Source: Rhodopseudomonas palustris
GTDB lineage: Bacteria; Pseudomonadota; Alphaproteobacteria; Rhizobiales; Xanthobacteraceae
Direction: 5' to 3'
Length of the DNA: 64,000 nucleotides
Assembly: GCF_013415845.1 (NCBI RefSeq)
Contig: NZ_CP058907.1
Coordinates: 1,736,001-1,800,000 of the forward strand
Shown: positions 55,547-64,000 of the stretch, in pieces
Numbering within the stretch: position 1 is the first letter of the stretch
How the letters are laid out: every line of letters starts with the position of its first letter
Made by a program: the position numbers and the translations under genes
The notes under the pieces: generated by a model
The model's database searches: none
Told to the model about the DNA's origin: nothing
What the model saw: the letters and a program-made list of their open reading frames with translations, nothing else

Positions 55547-56329
55547 TTACATCGTGCCCGGGAACGCGCCGCCGTCGAGCAGCAGGTTCTGGCCGGTGAT
55601 GTAGCCGGCGTGGACGCTGCACAGGAACGCACAGGCGGCGCCGAATTCATCAGGCGTGCCGAAGCGTCCCGCCGGGTTTTCGTTCTTCCGCGCTTCCAGG
55701 ATCTGCTCGGCCGGCTTGCCGGACGCCTTGGCCTGACCGGCCGCGACGCCGCGCAGCCGATCGGTGTCGAACGGGCCGGGCAGCAGCGCATTGATCGTCA
55801 CGTTGTGACGGACGGTCTTGCGCGACAGGCCGGCGACGAAGCCGGTCAGACCGGAGCGCGCGCCGTTCGACAGGCCGAGCACGTCGATCGGAGCTTTCAC
55901 GGCGGCCGAGGTGATGTTGACGATGCGGCCGAACTTGCGCTCGATCATCTTGTCGACCGTCGCCTTGATCAGTTCGATCGGCGTCAGCATGTTGGCGTCG
56001 AGCGCCTTGATCCAGTCGTCGCGGGTCCAGTTGCGGAAGTCGCCGGGCGGCGGGCCGCCGGCATTGTTGATCAGGATATCCGGCTCCGGGCAGGCCGCCA
56101 GCGCGGCGGCGCGGCCTTCCGGCGTGGTGATGTCGCCGGCGACCTCGATGATCTCGACATCGGGATAGGCCTTGCGCAGCTCCGCCGCAGCCTGCGCCAG
56201 CGCTTCGGCGCCGCGTGCAGTCATCGTCACATGCACGCCTTCGGCGGCGAGCGCCGCAGCGCAGCCGCGGCCCAGTCCCTTGCTCGATGCGCACACCAGC
56301 GCGCGGCGGCCCTTGATTCCCAGATCCAC
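55547..56329 (-). CDS. Divergent short-chain dehydrogenase without YxxxK
   Basis: A 260-residue Rossmann-fold short-chain dehydrogenase homologue. The cofactor motif SSKGLGRG and INNAGGPPPG are present. At the catalytic position, after ITSAAVKAPIDVLGL, the usual Tyr-x3-Lys reads SNGAR, so Ser replaces Tyr and Arg replaces Lys. The active Ser remains. A non-standard mechanism or a binding role is possible; I recall a subgroup of such enzymes annotated as ketoacyl-ACP-reductase-like. It is divergent from the normal SDR gene. Confidence 0.88.
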   Translation of the reverse strand: MDLGIKGRRALVCASSKGLGRGCAAALAAEGVHVTMTARGAEALAQAAAELRKAYPDVEIIEVAGDITTPEGRAAALAACPEPDILINNAGGPPPGDFRNWTRDDWIKALDANMLTPIELIKATVDKMIERKFGRIVNITSAAVKAPIDVLGLSNGARSGLTGFVAGLSRKTVRHNVTINALLPGPFDTDRLRGVAAGQAKASGKPAEQILEARKNENPAGRFGTPDEFGAACAFLCSVHAGYITGQNLLLDGGAFPGTM

Positions 56330-56437
56330 GTTTCACTCCAGCATGGATGACGATGTCGGTGAGGGCGGTACTCTAGCCAAGCGGCTCCGGCATGGTAAGG
56401 GGAGGGCAACGCATAACGCATCAACGGGAAACGCGGC

Positions 56438-57199
56438 ATGGATCCACTGTTCGACGTCAGCAACGAAGTCATTCTGGTCACGGGCGCATCGCAGGGTCTG
56501 GGGCGGCAATTCGCCCGCGTGCTCGCCGCCCGCGGCGCCGCGATCGTGCTGGCCGCGCGACAGATCGACAAGCTGCAGAGCCTGGAGCAGGAGATCAAGG
56601 ACAGCGGCGGCCGCGCCGTGGCGGTGCGGATGGATGTCACCGATCTCGGCTCGATGGCCGCCGCGCTCGATCAGGCCGAAGCTGCGCTCGGTCCGATCAC
56701 CGTGCTGATCAACAATGCCGGCGTCGCCACCGAGAAGCTCGCGATCGACACCAGCGAGGCGGATTGGGACAAGGTGATCGGCGCCAATCTGAAGGGCGCT
56801 TACTTCCTCGCCACCGAAGTCGCGCGCCGGATGATCGCGCGGCAGCAGGGCGGCAACATCGTCAACATCGCCTCGGTGCTCGGCCAGAGCGTGCTGAAAT
56901 TCGTCTCGCCCTACGCGATCTCAAAGGCCGGCATCATTCAGGCCACCAAGGCGATGGCGCTCGAACTCGCCAGCTCGCGCATTCGCGTCAACGCGCTGGC
57001 GCCGGGCTACATCGACACCGACATCAATCGCGACCTGTGGTCGACGCCGGCCGGCGAGAAGCTGGTCAAGAGCATCCCGCAGCGCCGCGTCGGCCACGAG
57101 TCCGATCTCGACGGCGCCATCCTCCTGCTCGCCTCGAACGCATCGCGCTACATGACCGGCAGCGTGGTGACGGTGGATGGCGGGTTTTTGCTGGGGTAG
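56438..57199 (+). CDS. Short-chain dehydrogenase/reductase
   Basis: A 253-residue classical SDR. The NAD(P)-binding TGASQGLG, the INNAG motif, the active Ser in NIASVLGQS and the intact YAISK pair are present, along with the C-terminal VTVDGGFLLG. Such proteins reduce ketones or oxidise alcohols, including 3-oxoacyl groups. The ATG follows GGGAAACGCGGC. The divergent neighbour lacks the catalytic pair; whether they interact is unknown. Confidence 0.92.
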   Translation: MDPLFDVSNEVILVTGASQGLGRQFARVLAARGAAIVLAARQIDKLQSLEQEIKDSGGRAVAVRMDVTDLGSMAAALDQAEAALGPITVLINNAGVATEKLAIDTSEADWDKVIGANLKGAYFLATEVARRMIARQQGGNIVNIASVLGQSVLKFVSPYAISKAGIIQATKAMALELASSRIRVNALAPGYIDTDINRDLWSTPAGEKLVKSIPQRRVGHESDLDGAILLLASNASRYMTGSVVTVDGGFLLG

Positions 57200-57683
57200 G
57201 CGATTCTTTCACAGCGTGCTCTTTCACACTGTCTCGTTCGTCATTCCGGGATTGCGCCGCGCGCCGGAATGACGACGCAAGAACGGCATCGTGATTCGCC
57301 CGCACTCCGTCGATACCAAGCCGTTGGATCGCTCGCTGCATCGCGACTCCTCGCCGCGACAATCGGGCGCGCCTCGCCGGGCTGACTCAGGTGCGCCGTG
57401 GCGGTATTCAAGGCTTCAGCATCACGAACGATCTTGATGATCGCGTTTATCGAGCGTGGGCCGCGCGTCTTACAACGATGTGCGATGGTATCATTTGATG
57501 CGATGCCCACGTGGCACCGGCAGTCGGTTCGGTACCGTGAAGTACATTGCAGGCGCCAATCGTCGTTCGGCGCAATCGCAATTGTATCTTGCTTGCAACG
57601 ACTGAAACTTTTTACCGTCGATTGCTTTCGCCTCGCTCTACCGTGACCTAGTAGTTTTACGAGGTCGGTGGAGTTGGAATCTA
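57200..57683. other. Gene-free interval upstream of the autotransporter gene
   Basis: About 480 bases. It starts with the hairpin element at 57239-57274. The rest has no believable gene. Near the end, GTAGTTTTACG (57651-57661) resembles the CGTA-N4-TACG motif seen at 54.8 and 45.6 kb, and GGAG precedes the GTG start at some distance. Confidence 0.4.
57239..57274. repeat. Palindromic repeat element / hairpin
   Basis: CGTCATTCCGG and CCGGAATGACG are perfect 11-base arms around a 14-base GC-rich centre. It lies 39 bases after the SDR stop and may serve as its terminator. The form matches short palindromic repeats I recall between genes in Bradyrhizobiaceae. Confidence 0.6.
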
Positions 57684-60600
57684 GTGGCGTACAAGCGAAC
57701 ACGGTCGACTGACATCCAGGTATTGCTGGCAGGCGGCAGTCGGGTCGGTGCACGGAGCATTGCGGCGCTGAGTGCGGCGCTGTTGCGCGCGATCACAGTC
57801 ATGACGACCCTGACAGTCCCGGCGATGGCTGACGGCGGTGCCGGCGGACAAGGCGGCGACTCCTCCGCCGCCGGTGGGATCGGCGGCTCTGGCTATGTCG
57901 GAGCGAGCGGTGGTAGCTCGGGACCGAGCACGACCGCGGGGTCGGGCGGCGGCGGCGGCGGTGCGGCCGGCGGCGGGAGCGGTGGCTCCAGCGGCAATAC
58001 AGACAGTGTCGGAGGTGCTGCGGGCGGCACCACGCCGGGGCAAGACGGCAGCAATGGCACGATGGCGGCCTCCCCCAGCGGAGGTGGAGGAGGCGCCGGC
58101 GGCAACAATGGCAACGTGGCCACTGCTCCCTTCAGCAATGCGGCAAACTCCACCGGCCAAAATGGTGGCAAAGGCGGCAACGGCGGTGCAGGCACAGATT
58201 CAGGCTCCACCGGGGGTGGTGGCGGCGGCGGCGGCGCGGGGGGCGTCGGTTTCGTCTTTTCGGACAGCAGTTCCTTCACCAATGGCAATTTTACGATTCA
58301 AGGCGGCGCCGGCGGCAATGGCGGTGCCGGGGGATCTGCGGCTGCGGCAAACGGCAATGGCGGCGCGGGCGGAGACGGCGGGACCGGCCTTCTATTGACC
58401 TCACCGGGGGCGACGGTCACCAACAGCGGCACCATCAAAGGTGGCAATGGTGGCGCCGCAGGCGCAGCAGGCGCCGGAACGGGCACCGCCGGGGCGGCGG
58501 GGGCCGCTGGCGCGGGCGGCACTGGGATCGTCGGCTCCGGCCTGACCATTATCAACTCCGGGTCGATTCAGGGCGGCCTCTCCGGCGACGGAACGCGAGC
58601 GAACTCGATTACATTTACGGGCGGCAACAATACGCTGACGTTCATGAACGCGGGGGCGGGCCTTACCGGTGCGATCGGTCTCGCGACCAGCAGCACCACC
58701 CTCACGTTCGCACAGTCGACCAACTCGACCCTCGACCAGATGATCACAGGAGCGGGCTCCGTCACAAAGGCGGGCCCTGGCGTGCTGACGCTCACCGGCC
58801 TCAACACCTACGCGGGTGGCACCACCATCTCGGCCGGCACACTACAGATCGGCGACGGCGGCACGACCGGATCGATCACTGGCAGGGTGGCTAACAGCAG
58901 CGCGCTGTCGTTTAATCGCTCAGATACCTACACGCTCGATGGCGTGATCTCAGGTAGTGGACGTGTGAACCAGCTCGGTCCAGGGACGACGGTCCTCACG
59001 GGCAACAACAACTACAGTGGCGGCACCACCATTTCGGCTGGCACGCTGCAGGTCGGCAACGGTGGCACCACCGGAACGATCGGCAGCGGAAACGTCAATA
59101 ACGCCGGTATTTTGGCGTTCAATCGCTCCAATGCTCTCACCTTCTCAGGTTTGATCTCCGGCGCCGGCGCGGTCGCTCAACTTGGATCCGGCAACCTGAC
59201 GCTGTCGGGTAATAACACCTATACCGGCGGAACGACGATCAGCAGTGGCACTGTCACAGCCACCACCAGCCGCGCCTTGGGCACCGGCGATGTAAGGATG
59301 ATGCAGGGCGCGACCTTGGCGCTCCCGTTCAACTCTACCCTCGCCAATAATTTCATCATCAGTGGCACCTCTATTCTCAAGGTGGAGTCTGGCACCACCC
59401 AGATTACAGGCGTCCTCTCCGACGGGCCCATCTCAGGGAGCATCGAAAAGACAGGCGGTGGTGTGATTTCCCTCACCGGCAACAACACTTACACGGGGGG
59501 GATCACTATCTCGGCCGGCGCGTTGGATATCGGCGCCAATGGCTCCACCGGATCGATCACCGGCGATGTTATCAATAACGGCTCTCTGCGGTTCAAACGT
59601 TCGGACGACTACGCTTTTGGCGGCGCCATCTCTGGCACGGGGACAGTCTTCAAGTACGGCGCTGGCGTAACGACCCTGACTGGTGCCAACACTTATACCG
59701 GCGGAACCACTATTGGGGCCGGTATGCTGCAGATCGGCGATGGCGGCACGACCGGATCGATCACTGGCAAGGTGACCAACAGGAGCGAGCTGTGGTTCAA
59801 TCGCTCAGATACCTACACGTTCGGTGGCGCAGTCTCGGGTACGGGAAGTGTGAGCCAGCTCGGTCCAGGGACGACGGTCCTCACGGGCAATAGCACCTAC
59901 ACGGGTGGCACCACCATTTCGGCTGGCACGCTGCAGGTCGGCAACGGTGGCACTACCGGAAGTATAGCCAATAACGTCAGTAACGCCGGCACTTTGGCGT
60001 TCAATCGCTCCGATGATGTAACTTTTTCTGGTGTGATCTCCGGCACCGGCGCGGTAGCCCAAATTGGATCCGGCAACCTGACGCTGTCGAGGGCGAACAC
60101 CTATACTGGCGGAACAACGATCAGCGGCGGCACTGTCACGGTCGGCAACAACAGCGCTTTTGGCGTCGGCGATGTGAAGATGACGCAGGGCGCGACGTTG
60201 GCGTTCGGCAATGCCGACTACACCATCGCCAACAATTTTGTGGTCAGCGGCACCTCCATTTTCGATATCCGGACTGGCACCACCCAGACCATTACGGGCG
60301 CTGTCTCCGACGGGGACACTGCAGGCATCATCGAAAAGAACGGCGATGGCAAGCTGATCCTAAATGGGCGCAATTCCTTTTCGGGCGGCACTATCATCAA
60401 CGCCGGAACGCTGCAGCTGGCGAACAGCAACATGCTGTCGGCGACCACCGCGGCGACGGTCGCTTCAGGGACCACTCTCGATCTCGGCGGCTTCGATCAG
60501 ACGATTGGTTCGTTGGCGGGAGCTGGATCGGTCGCGCTCGGTGCGGCGCTGCTCACGACGGGGGCGGACAACAGCTCGACGAATTTCTCCGGAACGATGT

Positions 60601-62282
60601 CAGGGACCGGCGGGCTGACCAAGCAGGGGACCGGAAACCTCATTCTCTCCGGCACCAATGATTACACCGGGCCGACGACGATCAATGCCGGCACATTGTC
60701 GGTGAACGGGTCGATCGCTTCGGCGGTGACGGCGGCGAGCGGCGGCCGGCTCGGCGGCTCCGGCAGCGTCGGTTCGACCACGATTGCATCCGGCGGGACG
60801 CTGGCACCCGGCAATTCGATCGGAACTCTGACGGTCAATGGCGATCTGACCCTCGCGGCCGGCTCGAGCTATGCGGTCGAGGTGTCGCCGACGGCGTCGG
60901 ATCGCACCAACGTCACGGGGCGTGCCACACTCGCCGGCACCGTGCAGGCGAGCTACGCGACCGGGAGTTACATCTCCAAGCGCTACACCATCGTCAATGC
61001 GGGCGGCGGTGTCGCCGGCACATTCGGTGCGCTTGTCGACACCAATCTGCCTGCCAACTTCAGATCGGCGCTGGCCTACGATGCCAACAATGCCTACCTC
61101 GATCTGATGCTGGCGTTCGTTCCTCCTACTGCGCCGGACTACGGCAATGGGTTGAGCCGCAATCAACAGCAGGTCGCTGGTGCGCTGGTCAATTCGTTCA
61201 ACGTCGCCGGTGGAATCCCGACCACGCTGGGCACTTTGAGGCCGGACGGGCTGAGCCAGGCTTCCGGCGAAGCCGGAGCCGCGCTGCAGCAGTCGTTGTT
61301 CGGCTCGGCCGATCTGTTCATGCGCAGCGTGTTCAGCAACGCGCTCGACCCGGCGGACGGCTCCGCTGGGCGGGAGTGCGCGGCGCCTGGGTCCCAAGCA
61401 GGACCGCGCGACGCGTGCGCGGCGCTGCCTCCCGCGGCCGCCTCGGCGTCGCGCTGGAGCGTCTGGGGCGCGGGATACGGCGGCACGCTGCGCGTCGGTG
61501 GCGACGCATCCACCGGCTCGCACGACACCACCAGCCGAGTTGCCGGTGCTGCCGCGGGTGCAAGCTATCAGGTGTCGCCGCAGGCCCGCGTCGGTTTCGC
61601 GCTGGGTGGTTCCGGTTCGAGCTTCAGCCTCGCGCAAGGCCTCGGCTCCGGCAGCTCAGACAACTTCAACGCCGCGCTCTACGGGCGCTATCAGCTCGGC
61701 CCGTCATATTTGGCGGCGGCGCTCGGCTATGTGTGGCAGGACGCCACTGTCGATCGGACAGTGACGGTTGCCGGCGGGGAGGCGCTGCGCGCCCGGATGC
61801 ATCCGCAGGCTCTGACGGCGCGGGTCGAGGGCGGTCAGCGCCTGCAGGTCAGCGGCATCGGTGTCACGCCTTATGCGGCGCTGCAGACCACCACAATGTT
61901 CCTGCCGACCTTTGGCGAGACCGGAACGAGTGTGTTCGCGCTCGACTACGCCGGGCGCCAGTCGACGGTGACGCGCAGCGAACTCGGGGCTCGCTTCGAC
62001 GACGAGGTCTTCATCGATGGACGGCCGCTGGCGCTGAGAGCGCGGGCCGCCTGGGCTCACGGCTGGAACACGGACTGGCAGGCGGCGGCCACGTTGCGGC
62101 AAATCCCGGCCGCGCAGTTCAACGTCTATGGCGCGGCGCTGCCCGGCGATTCCGTCCAGGTTTCGCTGGGAGCAAGTCTGGGACTCGGTCGCGGCTGGAC
62201 CGTCTCGGCGGCATTCGACGGTGAGTTCTGGAAGCACGCCGAGAGCTACGCCGGCCGTGCGCTCGTCAGCTACCAGTGGTGA
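57684..62282 (+). CDS. Autotransporter adhesin-like protein with PATR repeats
   Basis: A 1532-residue type V secreted protein. A long signal region (residues 1-50, ending AMA before DGG) is followed by a glycine-rich head (about 50-290, GGAGGNGGAGG-like). A beta-helical passenger (about 365-1010) has nine PATR-type units of the form NTYTGGTTISAGTLQIGDGG. Units 1-3 are duplicated as units 5-7. The C-terminal 280 residues form the autotransporter barrel (WSVWGAGYGG... to the terminal SYQW). It should be displayed on, or released from, the cell surface and act in adhesion or biofilm. The start is GTG; no membrane partner is needed. Confidence 0.93.
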   Translation: MAYKRTRSTDIQVLLAGGSRVGARSIAALSAALLRAITVMTTLTVPAMADGGAGGQGGDSSAAGGIGGSGYVGASGGSSGPSTTAGSGGGGGGAAGGGSGGSSGNTDSVGGAAGGTTPGQDGSNGTMAASPSGGGGGAGGNNGNVATAPFSNAANSTGQNGGKGGNGGAGTDSGSTGGGGGGGGAGGVGFVFSDSSSFTNGNFTIQGGAGGNGGAGGSAAAANGNGGAGGDGGTGLLLTSPGATVTNSGTIKGGNGGAAGAAGAGTGTAGAAGAAGAGGTGIVGSGLTIINSGSIQGGLSGDGTRANSITFTGGNNTLTFMNAGAGLTGAIGLATSSTTLTFAQSTNSTLDQMITGAGSVTKAGPGVLTLTGLNTYAGGTTISAGTLQIGDGGTTGSITGRVANSSALSFNRSDTYTLDGVISGSGRVNQLGPGTTVLTGNNNYSGGTTISAGTLQVGNGGTTGTIGSGNVNNAGILAFNRSNALTFSGLISGAGAVAQLGSGNLTLSGNNTYTGGTTISSGTVTATTSRALGTGDVRMMQGATLALPFNSTLANNFIISGTSILKVESGTTQITGVLSDGPISGSIEKTGGGVISLTGNNTYTGGITISAGALDIGANGSTGSITGDVINNGSLRFKRSDDYAFGGAISGTGTVFKYGAGVTTLTGANTYTGGTTIGAGMLQIGDGGTTGSITGKVTNRSELWFNRSDTYTFGGAVSGTGSVSQLGPGTTVLTGNSTYTGGTTISAGTLQVGNGGTTGSIANNVSNAGTLAFNRSDDVTFSGVISGTGAVAQIGSGNLTLSRANTYTGGTTISGGTVTVGNNSAFGVGDVKMTQGATLAFGNADYTIANNFVVSGTSIFDIRTGTTQTITGAVSDGDTAGIIEKNGDGKLILNGRNSFSGGTIINAGTLQLANSNMLSATTAATVASGTTLDLGGFDQTIGSLAGAGSVALGAALLTTGADNSSTNFSGTMSGTGGLTKQGTGNLILSGTNDYTGPTTINAGTLSVNGSIASAVTAASGGRLGGSGSVGSTTIASGGTLAPGNSIGTLTVNGDLTLAAGSSYAVEVSPTASDRTNVTGRATLAGTVQASYATGSYISKRYTIVNAGGGVAGTFGALVDTNLPANFRSALAYDANNAYLDLMLAFVPPTAPDYGNGLSRNQQQVAGALVNSFNVAGGIPTTLGTLRPDGLSQASGEAGAALQQSLFGSADLFMRSVFSNALDPADGSAGRECAAPGSQAGPRDACAALPPAAASASRWSVWGAGYGGTLRVGGDASTGSHDTTSRVAGAAAGASYQVSPQARVGFALGGSGSSFSLAQGLGSGSSDNFNAALYGRYQLGPSYLAAALGYVWQDATVDRTVTVAGGEALRARMHPQALTARVEGGQRLQVSGIGVTPYAALQTTTMFLPTFGETGTSVFALDYAGRQSTVTRSELGARFDDEVFIDGRPLALRARAAWAHGWNTDWQAAATLRQIPAAQFNVYGAALPGDSVQVSLGASLGLGRGWTVSAAFDGEFWKHAESYAGRALVSYQW
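58845..60090 (+). repeat. Duplicated 885-base block inside the autotransporter gene
   Basis: Identical or near-identical DNA recurs 885 bases apart: CAGATCGGCGA at 58845 and 59730, CAGCTCGGTCCAGGGACGAC at 58971 and 59856. Later the offset falls to 882 (GGATCCGGCAACCTGACGCT at 59184 and 60066), one codon lost. This marks a relatively recent in-frame duplication of three PATR units. Confidence 0.75.
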
Positions 62283-62378
62283 CATCGCACACGAAGCTGA
62301 TCGAGCGACTGCGCGCACGGAGTCTGATGCGCGACGTCCACCTCATCGGGCAGAGGGGCTGAATCCAAAGACGGTCGC

Positions 62379-62405
62379 TCCGGCGCACCTTGCGGTGCGT
62401 CCGGA
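62379..62405. terminator. Hairpin between convergent autotransporter and GMC genes
   Basis: TCCGG-CGCACC and GGTGCG-CCGGA pair with a one-base bulge around a 4-base loop. There is no strong T-run, so it is a candidate only. Confidence 0.45.
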
Positions 62406-62434
62406 AGCGTCGGTTTCACGTGACGCGGACGAGG

Positions 62435-64000
62435 TCAGTTCGCCCGCATCTCCTCGCGAATCATGTCGGCGGCTTTCTCGCCGATCATGATGGTGGGGGC
62501 GTTGGTGTTGCCGCCGATCAAAGTCGGCATCACCGAGGCGTCGACGATGCGCAAGGCCCCGATGCCATGCACGTTCAGGCGCGGATCGACTACCGCCGTC
62601 GCGTCGCTGCCCATCTTGCAGGTGCCGACCGGATGATAAACCGTGTCGACGCGGGCGCGCAGGATGGCGCGGATGTCGTCGTCGGTGCGGACATTGGCGG
62701 TGAACAGATCCTTCTGCTGCAGGGCGCGCAGCGCCGGCGTCTCCATCAGCCGCTGTGTCGTCTTGTAGCCCGCCACCATGGTTTCGAGGTCGTCCGGATC
62801 GCCGAAGAAGTTCGGATCGATCCGCGGCGGCGCCAAGGGATCGGCGCTGGCGAGCCCGACGCTGCCGCGGCTCTTCGGCCGCAGCAGACAGAAATGGCAG
62901 GAAAATCCCGTGCCCCAGTGCCGCTTGCGGCCGTGATCGTCGACCATCGCCATGCCGAAATGCAGCTGGATATCCGGCACGTCGACGTCGGGACGTGTCT
63001 TCAGGAAGCCACCGCATTCGGCGAAGTTGGTGGTCAGCGGTCCGCGGCCCTCACGGCGATATTGACCGATCGTCGACAGCAGCCGGGCGATCCCGGTGAA
63101 GCTGGTGCCGGTGAAATACGGGCTGTCCGACTGATAGGCGAAGATGAAGTCCGGGTGATCCTGCAGGTTCTGGCCGACGCCCGGCAGATGGTGCACCACG
63201 TCGATGCCGTGCGCCTTCAGCGCGGCGGCATCGCCGATGCCCGACAGCATCAGCAGCTGCGGCGATTGGAAGGCGCCGGACGCGAGGATGACTTCGCGGC
63301 GCGCGCGGATCTCGCGGAGCTGATCGTTCTGCCGATACGCGACGCCGACGGCGCGACCGCCTTCGATCAGAATCCGGGTCGCCTGCGCGTCGGTCTCGAC
63401 CCGCAGATTGCGGCGCGTGCCGATATGCGGATGGACATAGGCCCGCGCGGCGCTCCAGCGTTCGCCATTGTGCTGGGTGAGTTGATACAAGCCGAGGCCT
63501 TCCTGCTCCTCGCCGTTGAAATCGTCGCGGATGCGGAATTGCGCCTCGCGCGCCGCCTGCAGGAAGATCTCGTGTGCCGGATTGTCGGTCCGCAGCCGGT
63601 TGACGTGCAACGGTCCGCTCTGGCCGTGATAGGCGCCGTTGAAGTCGGAGTTGTTTTCCGAGCGCTTGAAGTACGGCAGCACGTCGGCGTAGGACCAGCC
63701 GGCGTTGCCGAGTTCGGCCCAATGGTCGTAGTCCCATTTGTGGCCGCGGATATAGACCATGGCGTTGATCGCCGACGAGCCGCCAAGCCCTTTGCCGCGC
63801 GGCTGATAGCCGACGCGGCCGTTGAGGCCGGGCTGCGGCACCGTCTCGAAATGCCAGTTGTTCAGCTTGCTCGGCACCATCAGCGACAGCGCGTAGGGCG
63901 TCTTCACCACCCAGTTGTCGGCCGTGCCGCCGGCTTCGAGCAGAGCCACCGACGTGTTGGTGTCTTCCGACAAGCGACCGGCGACGGCGCAGCCGCCGGA
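62435..64000 (-). CDS. GMC oxidoreductase, 5' end cut by the window
   Basis: A flavoprotein alcohol/choline dehydrogenase of the GMC family. The visible part is 521 codons; the frame runs off the window end, so the first FAD-binding residues (GxGxxG) are missing, though GGCAVAGRLSED and LLEAGG of the nucleotide-binding fold are seen. GKGLGGSSAINAMVYIRG, the GMC signature, ILASGAFQSPQLLMLSGIG and the C-terminal catalytic HPVGTCKMG and GGNTNAPTIMIGEKAADMI are present. It likely oxidises an alcohol to an aldehyde or acid. Similar to BetA/AlkJ-type enzymes; substrate unknown. The TTG at 63973 is not the real start. Confidence 0.93.
   Translation of the reverse strand, partial: SGGCAVAGRLSEDTNTSVALLEAGGTADNWVVKTPYALSLMVPSKLNNWHFETVPQPGLNGRVGYQPRGKGLGGSSAINAMVYIRGHKWDYDHWAELGNAGWSYADVLPYFKRSENNSDFNGAYHGQSGPLHVNRLRTDNPAHEIFLQAAREAQFRIRDDFNGEEQEGLGLYQLTQHNGERWSAARAYVHPHIGTRRNLRVETDAQATRILIEGGRAVGVAYRQNDQLREIRARREVILASGAFQSPQLLMLSGIGDAAALKAHGIDVVHHLPGVGQNLQDHPDFIFAYQSDSPYFTGTSFTGIARLLSTIGQYRREGRGPLTTNFAECGGFLKTRPDVDVPDIQLHFGMAMVDDHGRKRHWGTGFSCHFCLLRPKSRGSVGLASADPLAPPRIDPNFFGDPDDLETMVAGYKTTQRLMETPALRALQQKDLFTANVRTDDDIRAILRARVDTVYHPVGTCKMGSDATAVVDPRLNVHGIGALRIVDASVMPTLIGGNTNAPTIMIGEKAADMIREEMRAN

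Noticed and set aside
57834..58560. Glycine-rich triplet repeats as a possible CRISPR or tandem-repeat array
   Set aside because: The repeats are irregular GGC/GGT codons inside an open autotransporter frame, with no spacer structure.

Overview
The window is a GC-rich stretch of an alphaproteobacterial chromosome, most likely Rhodopseudomonas palustris or a close purple non-sulfur relative. The evidence is a bacteriochlorophyll gene set (bchE, bchJ, hemN), FixK/FNR-type and PpsR-type sites in front of it, an flhA flagellar export gene, a CheA-REC chemotaxis cluster, and a palindromic intergenic repeat of the kind I associate with Bradyrhizobium/Rhodopseudomonas. No integrase, transposase, rRNA or CRISPR array was seen. 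There is one tRNA gene, with a CAT anticodon.

Layout. 0-12.7 kb: flhA with a CtrA-like box, an MFS permease, a methyl-accepting chemotaxis protein, the tRNA, an AraC regulator, a diguanylate cyclase-hemerythrin fusion, an FTR1 iron permease, a transglutaminase-like protein and small metal-ligand-rich proteins. 12.7-25.6 kb: a DevBCA/MacAB-type exporter, two orphan branched-chain-type binding proteins, an orphan FlgE-family hook protein, an aldo/keto reductase, a NicO-type metal permease, a second diguanylate cyclase, a lysine-only histone-like protein, QueD and a hemerythrin. 25.7-31.7 kb: a copper P-type ATPase with three YHS domains divergent from a CsoR repressor, then an extradiol dioxygenase (HpaD-like) plus VOC protein pair.

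31.3-42.2 kb reads as a low-oxygen module. FNR/FixK-type boxes (TTGA-N6-TCAA or TTGC-N6-TCAA) precede the hpaD/VOC pair, a 100-residue hypothetical gene, bchE-bchJ-hemN, a cysteine-motif hypothetical gene and a triple-BON protein; one more weak box precedes the hemerythrin gene at 25.6 kb. Inside this region sit a metallophosphoesterase and a Ser/Thr kinase fused to a universal-stress domain, three bases apart, followed by phosphoketolase. I regard this kinase-phosphatase pair, beside divergent FixK boxes, as the best candidate for a poorly described system.

42.3-55.5 kb is a signalling block: a stand-alone receiver, an Aer-like PAS chemoreceptor, CheA carrying two CheW-like domains and a C-terminal receiver, CheW, CheR, a PilZ-like protein, a receiver-EAL phosphodiesterase, and a hybrid histidine kinase divergent from a FixJ/NarL-type regulator. 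CheB and a separate CheY are absent from the cluster. 55.5-64 kb holds two short-chain dehydrogenases (one lacking the YxxxK pair), a 1532-residue autotransporter with a glycine-rich head and duplicated PATR blocks, and a GMC oxidoreductase cut by the window end.
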